Positions 1 to 6,204 of a DNA stretch of 8,231 nt are shown one piece after another. The position numbers were made by a program, and so were the translations under genes. The DNA lies in assembly GCA_028871595.1 (NCBI GenBank), contig JAGWMT010000134.1, forward strand, positions 1 to 8,231, read 5' to 3'. The DNA is from Elusimicrobiota bacterium (GTDB taxonomy: Bacteria; Elusimicrobiota; Elusimicrobia; UBA1565; UBA9628). The first letter of the stretch is position 1. Every line of letters starts with the position of its first letter. Below the pieces are notes generated by a model. It searched no databases, had not been told where the DNA came from, and saw only the letters and a program-made list of their open reading frames with translations.

Positions 1-579
1 ATGGTCGAGGGCGGACCGTCGGATCATTATAAGATCGTCAAGGCCATGATGACGGACGAACCCGCGTTGTGGGACAAATTGATGCGCAAGGTCCGCGTCG
101 TGACGGCTCGCTATTTGAAGGGACAGGTGGACGCCGGCGCGCAGGCCGTCCAGCTGTTCGACTCGTGGATCGGCGCGCTGACGCCGGAGCAGTACCGCCG
201 CCACGTCCGGCCGCACTCGGCCTGGGTGCTCAACGAGGCGCGGAAGTGGGGGGTGCCGTCCATCTCGTTCGGGACCGGCACCAACGGATTTTTGGAGGAG
301 TTCGCCGCGGCCGGGGGCGACGTCATCGGCGTCGACTGGCGCATCGATTTGGACGTCGCGCGGAAGAGATTGGGGAAAAAACCTGTGCAGGGAAATCTTG
401 ATCCCGTCCTGCTCTTCTCCGGCAAGAAAGTCATTCGGGCCGCGGTGAAGGATATCGTGAAACGAAATGGCGGACGAAAAGGGCATATCTTTAACCTGGG
501 GCACGGCATCCTTCCGGGAACCTCCGTCGATCATGTCGAATATGCGATCAAATGCGTCCACGAAATGACCGCTCAATGA
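1..579 (+). CDS. hemE: Uroporphyrinogen decarboxylase, C-terminal part (5' end outside window)
   Basis: Cytoplasmic heme-pathway enzyme that removes four acetate carboxyls from uroporphyrinogen III to give coproporphyrinogen III. The visible 192 residues match the C-terminal half of the family. They start at the MVEGG segment (internal in full-length enzymes, so the first ATG is not the true start), followed by AGAQAVQLFDSW (45-56), DVIGVDW (107-113), VQGNLDP (129-135) and the near-invariant FNLGHGI (164-170). Family members are about 340-355 residues, so roughly 140-150 N-terminal residues lie upstream of the window. The stop codon overlaps the start of the next heme gene (ATGA at 576-579), which implies translational coupling. 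No disruption is seen in the visible part. Identification is firm; only the start is unknown. Confidence 0.95.
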   Translation: MVEGGPSDHYKIVKAMMTDEPALWDKLMRKVRVVTARYLKGQVDAGAQAVQLFDSWIGALTPEQYRRHVRPHSAWVLNEARKWGVPSISFGTGTNGFLEEFAAAGGDVIGVDWRIDLDVARKRLGKKPVQGNLDPVLLFSGKKVIRAAVKDIVKRNGGRKGHIFNLGHGILPGTSVDHVEYAIKCVHEMTAQ

Positions 580-2015
580 GAGAACGGCGCCCCGAGGGGC
601 CCAGACGTGTCGTGGTGATCGGAGCCGGGATCACCGGCCTCACGGCCGCGCGCGAATTGTACCGGGTCTCGGAGAAAGTCCGGCGACCGGTGGAGGTCGT
701 CGTCCTGGAGGCGTCCCCGCGCGCCGGGGGAAAGATCCGGACGGAGAACGTGGACGGCGCGGTCGTGGAGACCGGCCCCGACAGCTTCGTGACGCTCAAG
801 CCCGACATGCTGGACCTGGTCCGCGAGTTGGGCCTGGAGAGCGAGCTGATCGGCACCTCTCCCGAGGCGAGCGTCAGCGTCCTGCACGGCGGGCGCCTGC
901 TGCCCCTGCCGTCCGGCATGCAGCTGATCTCGCCGACGCGGGTCCTGCCGTTCGCGTTCTCGTCCCTGTTCTCGCTCAAGGCCAAGCTGCGCATGGCCCT
1001 GGAGCCGTTCATTCCCGCGCGCCGCTCCGCCGACGACGAATCGCTGGCGTCCTTCGCCCGCCGCCGCCTGGGCGAGGAGGCGCTGGAGCGCCTGGTGGCC
1101 CCCATGCTGGCCGGCATCTTCGCGGGCGACCCGGAGAAGATGAGCGTCCAAAGCGCCTTCCCGCAGTTGGTGGAGATGGAGAAGAAGGGAGGCTTGGCGC
1201 GCTCGTTGTGGATTCGCGGGCCGAAGCGCAAGAAGCGCGAAGGATTCAGCACTTTCATGACGCTGAAATCCGGCTTGTCCCGCGTGACCGAAGCCTTGGA
1301 GAAGTCCCTGCCTCCGGGAACGCTCCGGCTGGACTGCCCCGCGACGGCCGTGCGGCGTCATGACGGCCGTTGGGAAGTCACGACCCCTCAAGGGCTCATC
1401 ACGGCGGACGCGATCGTCGCCGCCTCGCCCGCGTCCGCCTTCGCCGATTCCGTCGAGGGCCTGGATCCTGAATTGGCGGGACGCCTGCGCGAGATCCCGT
1501 TCGTGTCCACCGCCACGGTCACGTTGATCTACGACGCCGCCGCCTTCCCCAAGCCGCCGCGCGGGTTCGGTTTCCTGACCACGCGCGGGGAGGGGCTGAC
1601 GTTGACCGCCGCCACCTACTCGTCGAGCAAGTTCCCGGCGCGCGCGCCCGAGGGGAAGGTCGTCATCCGCTGCTTCGTGGGCGGCGCGGGGCGCGAGGAG
1701 TCGGCGGAAGCCGCGGTCATGCGCATCGAGTCGCGCGTGCGCGAGGATTTGGAGAAGGTGCTGGGAATCAAAGGCGCGTTGCCCACGGCCGGGAAGACCA
1801 CCCGCTGGATCAAATCGAATCCGCAGTACAACGTGGGGCACGCGCGGCGCCTGGAGCGCCTGACGTCCTGCCTGAAAAGCCACCCGGGCCTGATCCTGGC
1901 CGGAAGCTCGTACGGCGGCGTGGGACTGCCGGACTGCGTTCGTTCCGGCCGCCGCGCGGCCGAAGCCGCCATGACGGATCCATCACGGAGGTCGCATGTC
2001 GCCTCTATTGCATAA
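576..2015 (+). CDS. hemY: HemY/PPOX-type FAD-dependent protoporphyrinogen (or coproporphyrinogen) oxidase
   Basis: Flavoenzyme of late heme synthesis that oxidises protoporphyrinogen IX to protoporphyrin IX, or coproporphyrinogen III to coproporphyrin III in the CgoX variant. The 479-residue length fits the family. An N-terminal Rossmann motif GAGITGL (16-22) and VVVLEA (41-46) bind FAD; ETGPDSF (65-71) and ESLASFARRRLGEEALERLV are family hallmarks. Near the C-terminus, YNVGHARR and LILAGSSYGGVGLPDCVRSG form the second FAD-contacting region. The start at 576 is chosen because it overlaps the hemE stop as ATGA; an in-frame ATG at 552 would add eight residues, and neither has a clear Shine-Dalgarno sequence. 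The last 20 bases overlap the next gene. Sequence alone does not separate the protoporphyrin from the coproporphyrin route, because the ferrochelatase gene is not in view. Confidence 0.93.
   Translation: MRERRPEGPRRVVVIGAGITGLTAARELYRVSEKVRRPVEVVVLEASPRAGGKIRTENVDGAVVETGPDSFVTLKPDMLDLVRELGLESELIGTSPEASVSVLHGGRLLPLPSGMQLISPTRVLPFAFSSLFSLKAKLRMALEPFIPARRSADDESLASFARRRLGEEALERLVAPMLAGIFAGDPEKMSVQSAFPQLVEMEKKGGLARSLWIRGPKRKKREGFSTFMTLKSGLSRVTEALEKSLPPGTLRLDCPATAVRRHDGRWEVTTPQGLITADAIVAASPASAFADSVEGLDPELAGRLREIPFVSTATVTLIYDAAAFPKPPRGFGFLTTRGEGLTLTAATYSSSKFPARAPEGKVVIRCFVGGAGREESAEAAVMRIESRVREDLEKVLGIKGALPTAGKTTRWIKSNPQYNVGHARRLERLTSCLKSHPGLILAGSSYGGVGLPDCVRSGRRAAEAAMTDPSRRSHVASIA
1987..1991 (+). 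promoter_or_regulatory. Ribosome binding site of the mgtC-like gene
   Basis: GGAGG lies four bases before the ATG at 1996, inside the end of the hemY-type gene. It supports 1996 over the in-frame ATG at 2020 and shows that this gene has its own initiation signal despite the overlap. Confidence 0.75.
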
Positions 2016-2637
2016 CGGAATGAGCCTGATGATCGCGACGGCGCTGGGCGCCGTCATCGGCATGGAGCGCGAGCTCTCGGACAAGGCGGCGGGTCTGCGC
2101 ACGAACATCCTGATCTGCGTGGGCGCGTGCCTGTTCATGATCGTGTCGCGGGAGTTCACCGGACAGCCGGTGGCCGACCCCACCCGCATCGCGGCCCAGA
2201 TCGTCTCGGGCATCGGCTTCCTGGGCGCCGGCGCCATCATGCGCGACGGCGAGCACGTGACGGGCCTGACCACCGCGGCGACCATTTGGGTGGTGGCCGC
2301 CATCGGCATGAGCGTCGGCTACGGGAACTACCGCACCGCGGCCGCCACCACGGTGCTGGTCCTGATCATCCAGGCCCTGTTCCCGCGCCTGGACGCGTAC
2401 GTGGACGAGCTGCGCCAGCGCCACACCTTCCGCATCTCCTCGGAGCTGGACGACGCGGGGCTGGAGGAGATCAAGACCATCTTCCGCGACGCCGAGGTGA
2501 AGGTCCTGCGCCGCAAGCTGATGAAGAAGGCGGGCCTGTACTACAGCGAGTGGTACGTCGCCGGTCCGCGCTTGGAGCAGAAGAACGTGGTGCGCCGGCT
2601 GTTGGACAACAAGCACGTGCGCGAGCTGACTTACTGA
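1996..2637 (+). CDS. MgtC/SapB family membrane protein with C-terminal ACT-like domain
   Basis: Inner-membrane protein of the MgtC/SapB/YhiD family. MgtC in pathogens supports growth at low magnesium and inhibits the F1Fo ATP synthase; the role of the many environmental homologues is largely unknown. The 213 residues show the family signature in order: a first membrane helix (about 9-22), ERELSDKAAGLRTN (24-37), a second helix (about 38-50), SGIGFLGAGAIM (71-82), GLTTAATIW (90-98) and further helices to about residue 130. Residues about 140-213 form a soluble tail whose pattern of strands and helices suits the ACT-like domain seen in some long MgtC proteins. It overlaps the preceding gene by 20 bases and ends one base before rlmN. 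Family assignment is firm. The physiological role here is inferred at best, and no magnesium-responsive leader is visible. Confidence 0.9.
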   Translation: MSPLLHNGMSLMIATALGAVIGMERELSDKAAGLRTNILICVGACLFMIVSREFTGQPVADPTRIAAQIVSGIGFLGAGAIMRDGEHVTGLTTAATIWVVAAIGMSVGYGNYRTAAATTVLVLIIQALFPRLDAYVDELRQRHTFRISSELDDAGLEEIKTIFRDAEVKVLRRKLMKKAGLYYSEWYVAGPRLEQKNVVRRLLDNKHVRELTY

Positions 2638-2638
2638 C

Positions 2639-3676
2639 ATGGACGCGGCCAAGGTCCAGGAGGCCCTGAAGGACCTCGGCCAGCCCGGCTATCGCTGGGA
2701 CCAGGTCCGCAAGGCCGTCTACGACCAGGCCGTCGCGTCCTACGACGAGATCTCCGTCCTGCCCGCCGACGTCCGCGCGGCCTTGTCGGAGCGGGCTCCG
2801 ATCCTCTCCTTGAAGGAACGCCGCACCGACGTCTCTCCGGACCAGCGCGCGCACAAGGCCTTGCTCAATTTGAAGGACGGCAAGACCGTGGAGACCGTCC
2901 TCCTGCGCCCCAGCCCCACGCGCTGGACCACCTGCATCTCCTCCCAGGTCGGCTGCGCGATCGGCTGCACCTTTTGCGCCACGGGGCTCATGGGGCTGAG
3001 CCGCACGTTGACCCCCGAGGAGATCACCGACCAGGTCCTGTTCTGGCGCCAATACATGAAGAAGCAGGGGCTGGACGGACGCCTGGACAACGTCGTGTAC
3101 ATGGGCATGGGAGAGCCGTTCGCCTGCTACGAGGAGGTCTCCGAGAGCCTGAAGATCCTGATCGATCAGAAGCGCTTCGGCATGGGCGCGCGGCACGTCT
3201 CGGTGTCCACGTCGGGCCTGGCGCCGCGCATCGTGGATTTCGGACGGGACTTCCCGCAGGTCAACTTGGCGCTGTCCCTGCACGCCGCCAACGATGAACT
3301 CCGGACCCGGTTGGTCCCCGTCAACAAAGCCTATCCGTTGGCGAAGTTGGCGGAAGCTTTGAAGACGTATCTCACGGAGACGAACCGCAAGGTCTTCTTC
3401 GAATACGTCCTGCTCAAGGGCGAAAACGACCGCGCCTCGGACGCCGCCGAGCTGGTGGCCTGGCTGAAAACCCTGGGACCGGCGTCTTTGCTGCACGTGA
3501 ACCTGATCGTTTACAATCAGACCGACACCCCGCACAAGCCCACGGACGAAAGCGACGCCCGCCGGTTCCAGGAGCTGGTCATGGCGGGAGGCTTCAAGGC
3601 CACCGTGCGCCAGAACCTGGGCCGCGACATCGACGGCGCCTGCGGACAATTGGTCGTTTTGGAGAACCGCGCATGA
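2639..3676 (+). CDS. rlmN: RlmN, dual-specificity 23S rRNA A2503 / tRNA A37 C2-methyltransferase
   Basis: Radical-SAM enzyme that methylates C2 of A2503 in 23S rRNA and of A37 in some tRNAs by a ping-pong mechanism using a methylated cysteine. At 345 residues it has the usual length. The 4Fe-4S cluster motif CxxxCxxC is at C106, C110 and C113 (QVGCAIGCTFCATG). The two mechanistic cysteines are also present: C99 (equivalent to C118 of the E. coli enzyme, seven residues before the cluster motif) and C335 in GRDIDGACGQL (equivalent to C355). MGMGEP (155-160) is the SAM-binding GGE-like segment, and SLHAANDELRTRLVP (213-227) is typical. The start at 2639 follows the preceding stop by one base; no Shine-Dalgarno sequence is seen, so coupled translation is likely. 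Its stop overlaps the next start (ATGA). All key residues are intact, so the enzyme should be active. Confidence 0.97.
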   Translation: MDAAKVQEALKDLGQPGYRWDQVRKAVYDQAVASYDEISVLPADVRAALSERAPILSLKERRTDVSPDQRAHKALLNLKDGKTVETVLLRPSPTRWTTCISSQVGCAIGCTFCATGLMGLSRTLTPEEITDQVLFWRQYMKKQGLDGRLDNVVYMGMGEPFACYEEVSESLKILIDQKRFGMGARHVSVSTSGLAPRIVDFGRDFPQVNLALSLHAANDELRTRLVPVNKAYPLAKLAEALKTYLTETNRKVFFEYVLLKGENDRASDAAELVAWLKTLGPASLLHVNLIVYNQTDTPHKPTDESDARRFQELVMAGGFKATVRQNLGRDIDGACGQLVVLENRA

Positions 3677-4164
3677 ACCAGCCCGAGCAGATCCCCGATC
3701 ACGACGCCCACCGCGACATCAAGGACCGTCCGTCGCGGGCGCGCTACGACAAGGTGAAGCACACGCTCGACTTGAAGTGGCGCCGCCGCGCGCCCCAGCC
3801 CGAGCGCATGATGCGCGAGGTGGTGGACGGCCTGTGGGACGCGTTCGGCGACAGCCCCTGGACCTGGTGCGGCATGTGGATTCCCCAGCCCGACGGCAAG
3901 GCCTTCCAGCCCGGCGCCGCGCGACCGGAGCCCGCGCCCGCCGCGGTTCCGGCCGCGGGCCTGTTGGGAGACGCGTTCGCTTCCGGCGAGCCGAAGCTGA
4001 GCGGCGGCGACATCGCCGTGGCCGTCCTGGACAAGAACGGCAAGCCCTGGTTCGTGTTCTCGGCGAAGTCCCCGGCGCCGTTCGACGAGATGGACGCGCG
4101 CTGGATCGAGCGCATGTTCAAGATCTTCCAGCTCCTCGAGAAGCCCGACCATACCCTTCAGTAG
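3673..4164 (+). CDS. Small GAF-like domain protein, function unknown
   Basis: A 163-residue soluble protein starting in an ATGA overlap with the rlmN stop. There is no signal peptide or membrane segment. The first 45 residues are charged and polar. From about residue 46 the pattern resembles a compact GAF fold: a helix (MMREVVDGLWDAFG), a strand with WTWCGMWIP (63-71), a region rich in alanine and proline (about 80-96), then GDIAVAVLDKNGKPWFVFSAK (112-132) and the GAF-like ending SPAPFDEMDARWIERMFKIF (133-152). The free-methionine sulfoxide reductase branch of GAF proteins has similar edges, but I see no set of catalytic cysteines; the only Cys is C66. The call rests on pattern resemblance, not a clear family match. 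It closes the left transcription unit and converges, 7 bp apart, with a possible minus-strand frame. It could act in small-molecule sensing or be a degenerate GAF protein; I cannot tell which. Confidence 0.75.
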   Translation: MNQPEQIPDHDAHRDIKDRPSRARYDKVKHTLDLKWRRRAPQPERMMREVVDGLWDAFGDSPWTWCGMWIPQPDGKAFQPGAARPEPAPAAVPAAGLLGDAFASGEPKLSGGDIAVAVLDKNGKPWFVFSAKSPAPFDEMDARWIERMFKIFQLLEKPDHTLQ

Positions 4165-4316
4165 GGGCGGGCTAGAGGGTCGGAGCGGCGACGGTCTCCT
4201 GCTCCTGGGCCGGGAATTTCTCCGGCGTGGGAAGGGAGGGCGTCGGCGTGAAGCCTTCGTTCGTTCCCGATTGGGCCGCGACGCGCGTGTCGTGGCCGGG
4301 ATACGGAATCCAAAAG

Positions 4317-4350
4317 GGGGCCGTGTAAATGGCCCGCCCGGGGCCGTGTA
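4317..4350. repeat. 11-bp direct repeat pair, 23 bp apart
   Basis: GGGGCCGTGTA occurs at 4317-4327 and again at 4340-4350. The 23-bp period is not a multiple of three and accounts for the frame change in the possible minus-strand gene. The sequences after the two copies differ, so this is not a simple full tandem duplication. Confidence 0.8.
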
Positions 4351-4364
4351 GGTCCCGGGCGGGC
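4332..4364. repeat. Perfect 11-bp inverted repeat (very GC-rich hairpin)
   Basis: GCCCGCCCGGG at 4332-4342 pairs perfectly with CCCGGGCGGGC at 4354-4364. On + strand RNA the stem can extend by one G-U and two G-C pairs, closing a GUGUA loop; on the minus strand the first of these extra pairs is a mismatch. No T-tract follows on either strand, so it is not a typical intrinsic terminator. It overlaps the second direct-repeat copy. Confidence 0.75.
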
Positions 4365-4407
4365 GCTCCTGGTGGTCGACGCGGACTGTTGCGGCTCCTG
4401 GGGTCAT

Positions 4408-4521
4408 CCGCCGCGTCTGAACAGAGTATAGCCGGGGCCGGTTTCTAAATTATTTCACGTCCATTAAATGGGCATGAAGCCGCCATGGCGAACGCGGCGA
4501 GAATCATCCATAATATCGCCG
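4408..4521. promoter_or_regulatory. Probable promoter region of the HEAT lipoprotein-exbBD-tonB unit
   Basis: The most AT-rich stretch of the window (about 4441-4470) lies here, in an otherwise GC-rich and gene-packed sequence, upstream of the right-hand operon. On the + strand CATAAT (4509-4514) matches the bacterial -10 consensus at five of six bases and would place the transcript start at or within a base or two of the ATG at 4522; the -35 match at 4486-4491 is poor. On the minus strand TATACT (complement of 4425-4430) is another five-of-six -10 match, about 18 bases ahead of the ATG at 4407. CGCCATGGCG (4481-4490) is a perfect 10-bp palindrome. The region as a promoter is likely; the individual boxes are weak guesses. 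Confidence 0.4.
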
Positions 4522-6204
4522 ATGACTCCCCATAAACGCCTTCTCCCCGCCGCGTTGCTGGCGGTCGCGGCGGCCGCGTTGTGCGCCTGCGGCGGCATGG
4601 ATCTGCGCATGAACACGGCTCCGGAAGCCTACCGTCCCGCGCCGGGCTCCCTGGCGATGTCCACGACGACGCGCACGGAACTTCCGGTGGACCCGCAGAT
4701 CACCGCGGAGCTGGTGAAGCTGGCCGAGAACCACCGCAACTTCAAGCGCGACCTGTCCACGGCGACCAGCGGCACGCCCGAAGGGGACATCTTGTTGGTC
4801 GGCTCGCCGATCGGCTACAACCTGCGCAACCGCTTCCTGAACCTGGGCATCCCGCTGGGCGAGGCCTTCACCTCGAACACCGATCCGATTTTCCGCACCC
4901 AGCTCATCGAGCTGGCGCGTTGGGACCGCGACGACGAGTCGCGCGCGTCGGCGCTGTTGGCGCTGGCGCGTTGGCACGACATCGCCCACTTGCAGATTTT
5001 CAACGAGGCCTTGATCCACCTGAACCCCGGCGTGCGTTTCGCCGCGCTGGAAGCCCTGATCACGTGGGGGCATCCGCGCGAGGCGCAGGTGCTTCTCGGG
5101 GCGGCGGCGGAGCGCGACCCAGAGCCGATCCTGCGCGTTTACGCCTCCGCGGGCCTGGCGCGCCTCGGCGATCCGGCCGGGCTGGCCCGCCTGCGCCAGT
5201 ACCTCAACGACCCGTCCTGGCTGGTCAAGGCGATGGCGGCGAAGTACATCGGCGATTTCGGCACCGCCGAGGACTACACCATCCTGCTCAACCGCCTGGA
5301 CGGCGAGATGGGCAACGACTTCGTCGTGGCCGAGTTCTGCGTGTCCGCGTTGAAGCTGTACCCGAAGAAGAAAGCCGCCGACGCCAAGGCCGTTCCCGCC
5401 AAACCCGTCCGCGTGGAGTCCCAGCCCGTCGGCGGCAACCTGGTGATGGACGACGACGTGGCCTTCCAGCTGGATCCGCTGGTCGTCACCGCCCCGCGCG
5501 TTCAGGCCCAGGTGGACCTGATCGACCCGCGCATCAACGCCCAACTCCTGCGCCTGCTCCAGCAGCGCATGGACGCGCGCCCCGATTCCGCCGCCCAGCT
5601 GGACGCGTCCATCGGCAACCTCAACAAGCTGACGACCTTGACCGGCTACAACCTTCAGACGCGCTACACCGAGCTGGGCTTCCTGCTCACCGAGGGCCTG
5701 GCCGGCACCTCCGACTACCAGCTTCAGTCCGAGTTGGAGAAGGTGGTGCGCCTGGGCACCAACGTGCAGACCCGCGCCGCGGCCATGGTGGCGCTGGCCT
5801 ACACGAAGGACATGCGCTACCTGACCATGTTCCAGGGCGGGTTGAACGACCCGAACATCACCATCCGCTTCGCGGCTCTGGAATCCCTGCTGGCGATGGG
5901 GGACTCCTCGGTCGAACTGCAGATCGGCAATACCGCGCGCACGGACGCGTCCCTGCCCGTCCAGATCTACGCCGCGGCGGCGATGTGGCGGATGGGCGAC
6001 ATCTTCGGCCGGGAGATCCTGCTGCGCCTCTACCAGAATCAGGATTGGCTGGTGCGCGCGATGACGGATCACTATTTGGGCGAGATGGGCGGCGGCGACG
6101 AATACCGGCGCCTCCAGCGCGAGTTGGGCGGCGAGAGCGACCCGGCGGTGAAGGCGGAAATCCTCGTGGCGCTCGTGAAACTCAACCCGAAAAAGGACCA
6201 ATGA
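4522..6204 (+). CDS. Lipoprotein with two tandem HEAT-like halves and an internal TonB-box-like linker
   Basis: A 560-residue predicted lipoprotein, no named family recognised. The start at 4522 is chosen because it gives a clean signal peptide: basic MTPHKR, hydrophobic LLPAALLAVAAAAL, then lipobox LCAC with Cys23 as the lipidated residue. An in-frame ATG at 4468 would put 18 mostly polar residues in front of it. No Shine-Dalgarno sequence precedes either start. The mature protein has two homologous halves, about 57-259 and 335-535, which share DPxI, GYNL, RFAALE, the YASA/YAAA segment and WLVxAM. Each half consists of helical pairs typical of HEAT repeats, a protein-binding scaffold. The linker between them contains DPLVVTAPR (318-326), resembling a TonB box. 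The stop overlaps the exbB start (ATGA at 6201-6204). It should sit in the periplasm, anchored to a membrane; a role in TonB-ExbBD function is inferred from context and the linker. Confidence 0.88.
   Translation: MTPHKRLLPAALLAVAAAALCACGGMDLRMNTAPEAYRPAPGSLAMSTTTRTELPVDPQITAELVKLAENHRNFKRDLSTATSGTPEGDILLVGSPIGYNLRNRFLNLGIPLGEAFTSNTDPIFRTQLIELARWDRDDESRASALLALARWHDIAHLQIFNEALIHLNPGVRFAALEALITWGHPREAQVLLGAAAERDPEPILRVYASAGLARLGDPAGLARLRQYLNDPSWLVKAMAAKYIGDFGTAEDYTILLNRLDGEMGNDFVVAEFCVSALKLYPKKKAADAKAVPAKPVRVESQPVGGNLVMDDDVAFQLDPLVVTAPRVQAQVDLIDPRINAQLLRLLQQRMDARPDSAAQLDASIGNLNKLTTLTGYNLQTRYTELGFLLTEGLAGTSDYQLQSELEKVVRLGTNVQTRAAAMVALAYTKDMRYLTMFQGGLNDPNITIRFAALESLLAMGDSSVELQIGNTARTDASLPVQIYAAAAMWRMGDIFGREILLRLYQNQDWLVRAMTDHYLGEMGGGDEYRRLQRELGGESDPAVKAEILVALVKLNPKKDQ

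Larger units (their letters stand above)
4172..4407 (-). pseudogene. Possible small protein gene interrupted by a 23-bp frameshifting segment
   Basis: Minus-strand frame ending at TAG (4172-4174), 7 bp from the convergent GAF-like gene. Its last 52 codons read like real protein (IYTAPFWIPYPGHDTRVAAQ ... PTPEKFPAQEQETVAAPTL) and 42 of them end in G or C, as in neighbouring genes. That frame stays open to a stop at 4445-4447 but contains no ATG, GTG or TTG. A second frame starting at ATG 4407 reads MTPGAATVRVDHQER...GTYTAP and then drifts into arginine/proline-rich sequence. Leaving out the 23 bp at 4317-4339 joins the two at the repeated TYTAP segment to give a 70-residue protein. No known family is recognised, and no signal peptide or hydrophobic segment is evident. 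Reading it as a broken gene is an inference; chance openness in GC-rich DNA, or a real gene with a different start, remains possible. Confidence 0.35.

Noticed and set aside
573..1883. Long minus-strand open frame (436 codons) opposite the hemY-type gene
   Set aside because: Its product is rich in Arg, Gln, Gly and Ala with no domain pattern, as expected for the antisense of a GC-rich gene with strong codon bias.
2471..3649. 392-codon minus-strand open frame opposite rlmN
   Set aside because: Fully covered by an unmistakable rlmN on the other strand; no motif in the antisense product.
2639..3676. Cfr-type resistance methyltransferase instead of RlmN
   Set aside because: Length, the TTCISSQVGC context and GRDIDGACGQL follow RlmN, and it sits in a housekeeping operon; nothing suggests a C8-methylating Cfr.
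4332..4364. Hairpin as an intrinsic transcription terminator of the left operon
   Set aside because: The stem is strong but no T-run follows on either strand, and it lies about 170 bp beyond the last stop codon.
4468..4521. Upstream ATG at 4468 as the lipoprotein start
   Set aside because: It would place a polar, arginine-containing extension before a signal peptide that is already complete from 4522, and it has no Shine-Dalgarno sequence.
4581..6200. Long + strand frame running through the lipoprotein gene in another phase and joining exbB
   Set aside because: The part before 6201 is Arg/Gly/Pro-rich shadow sequence; only the exbB part from the ATG at 6201 is real.
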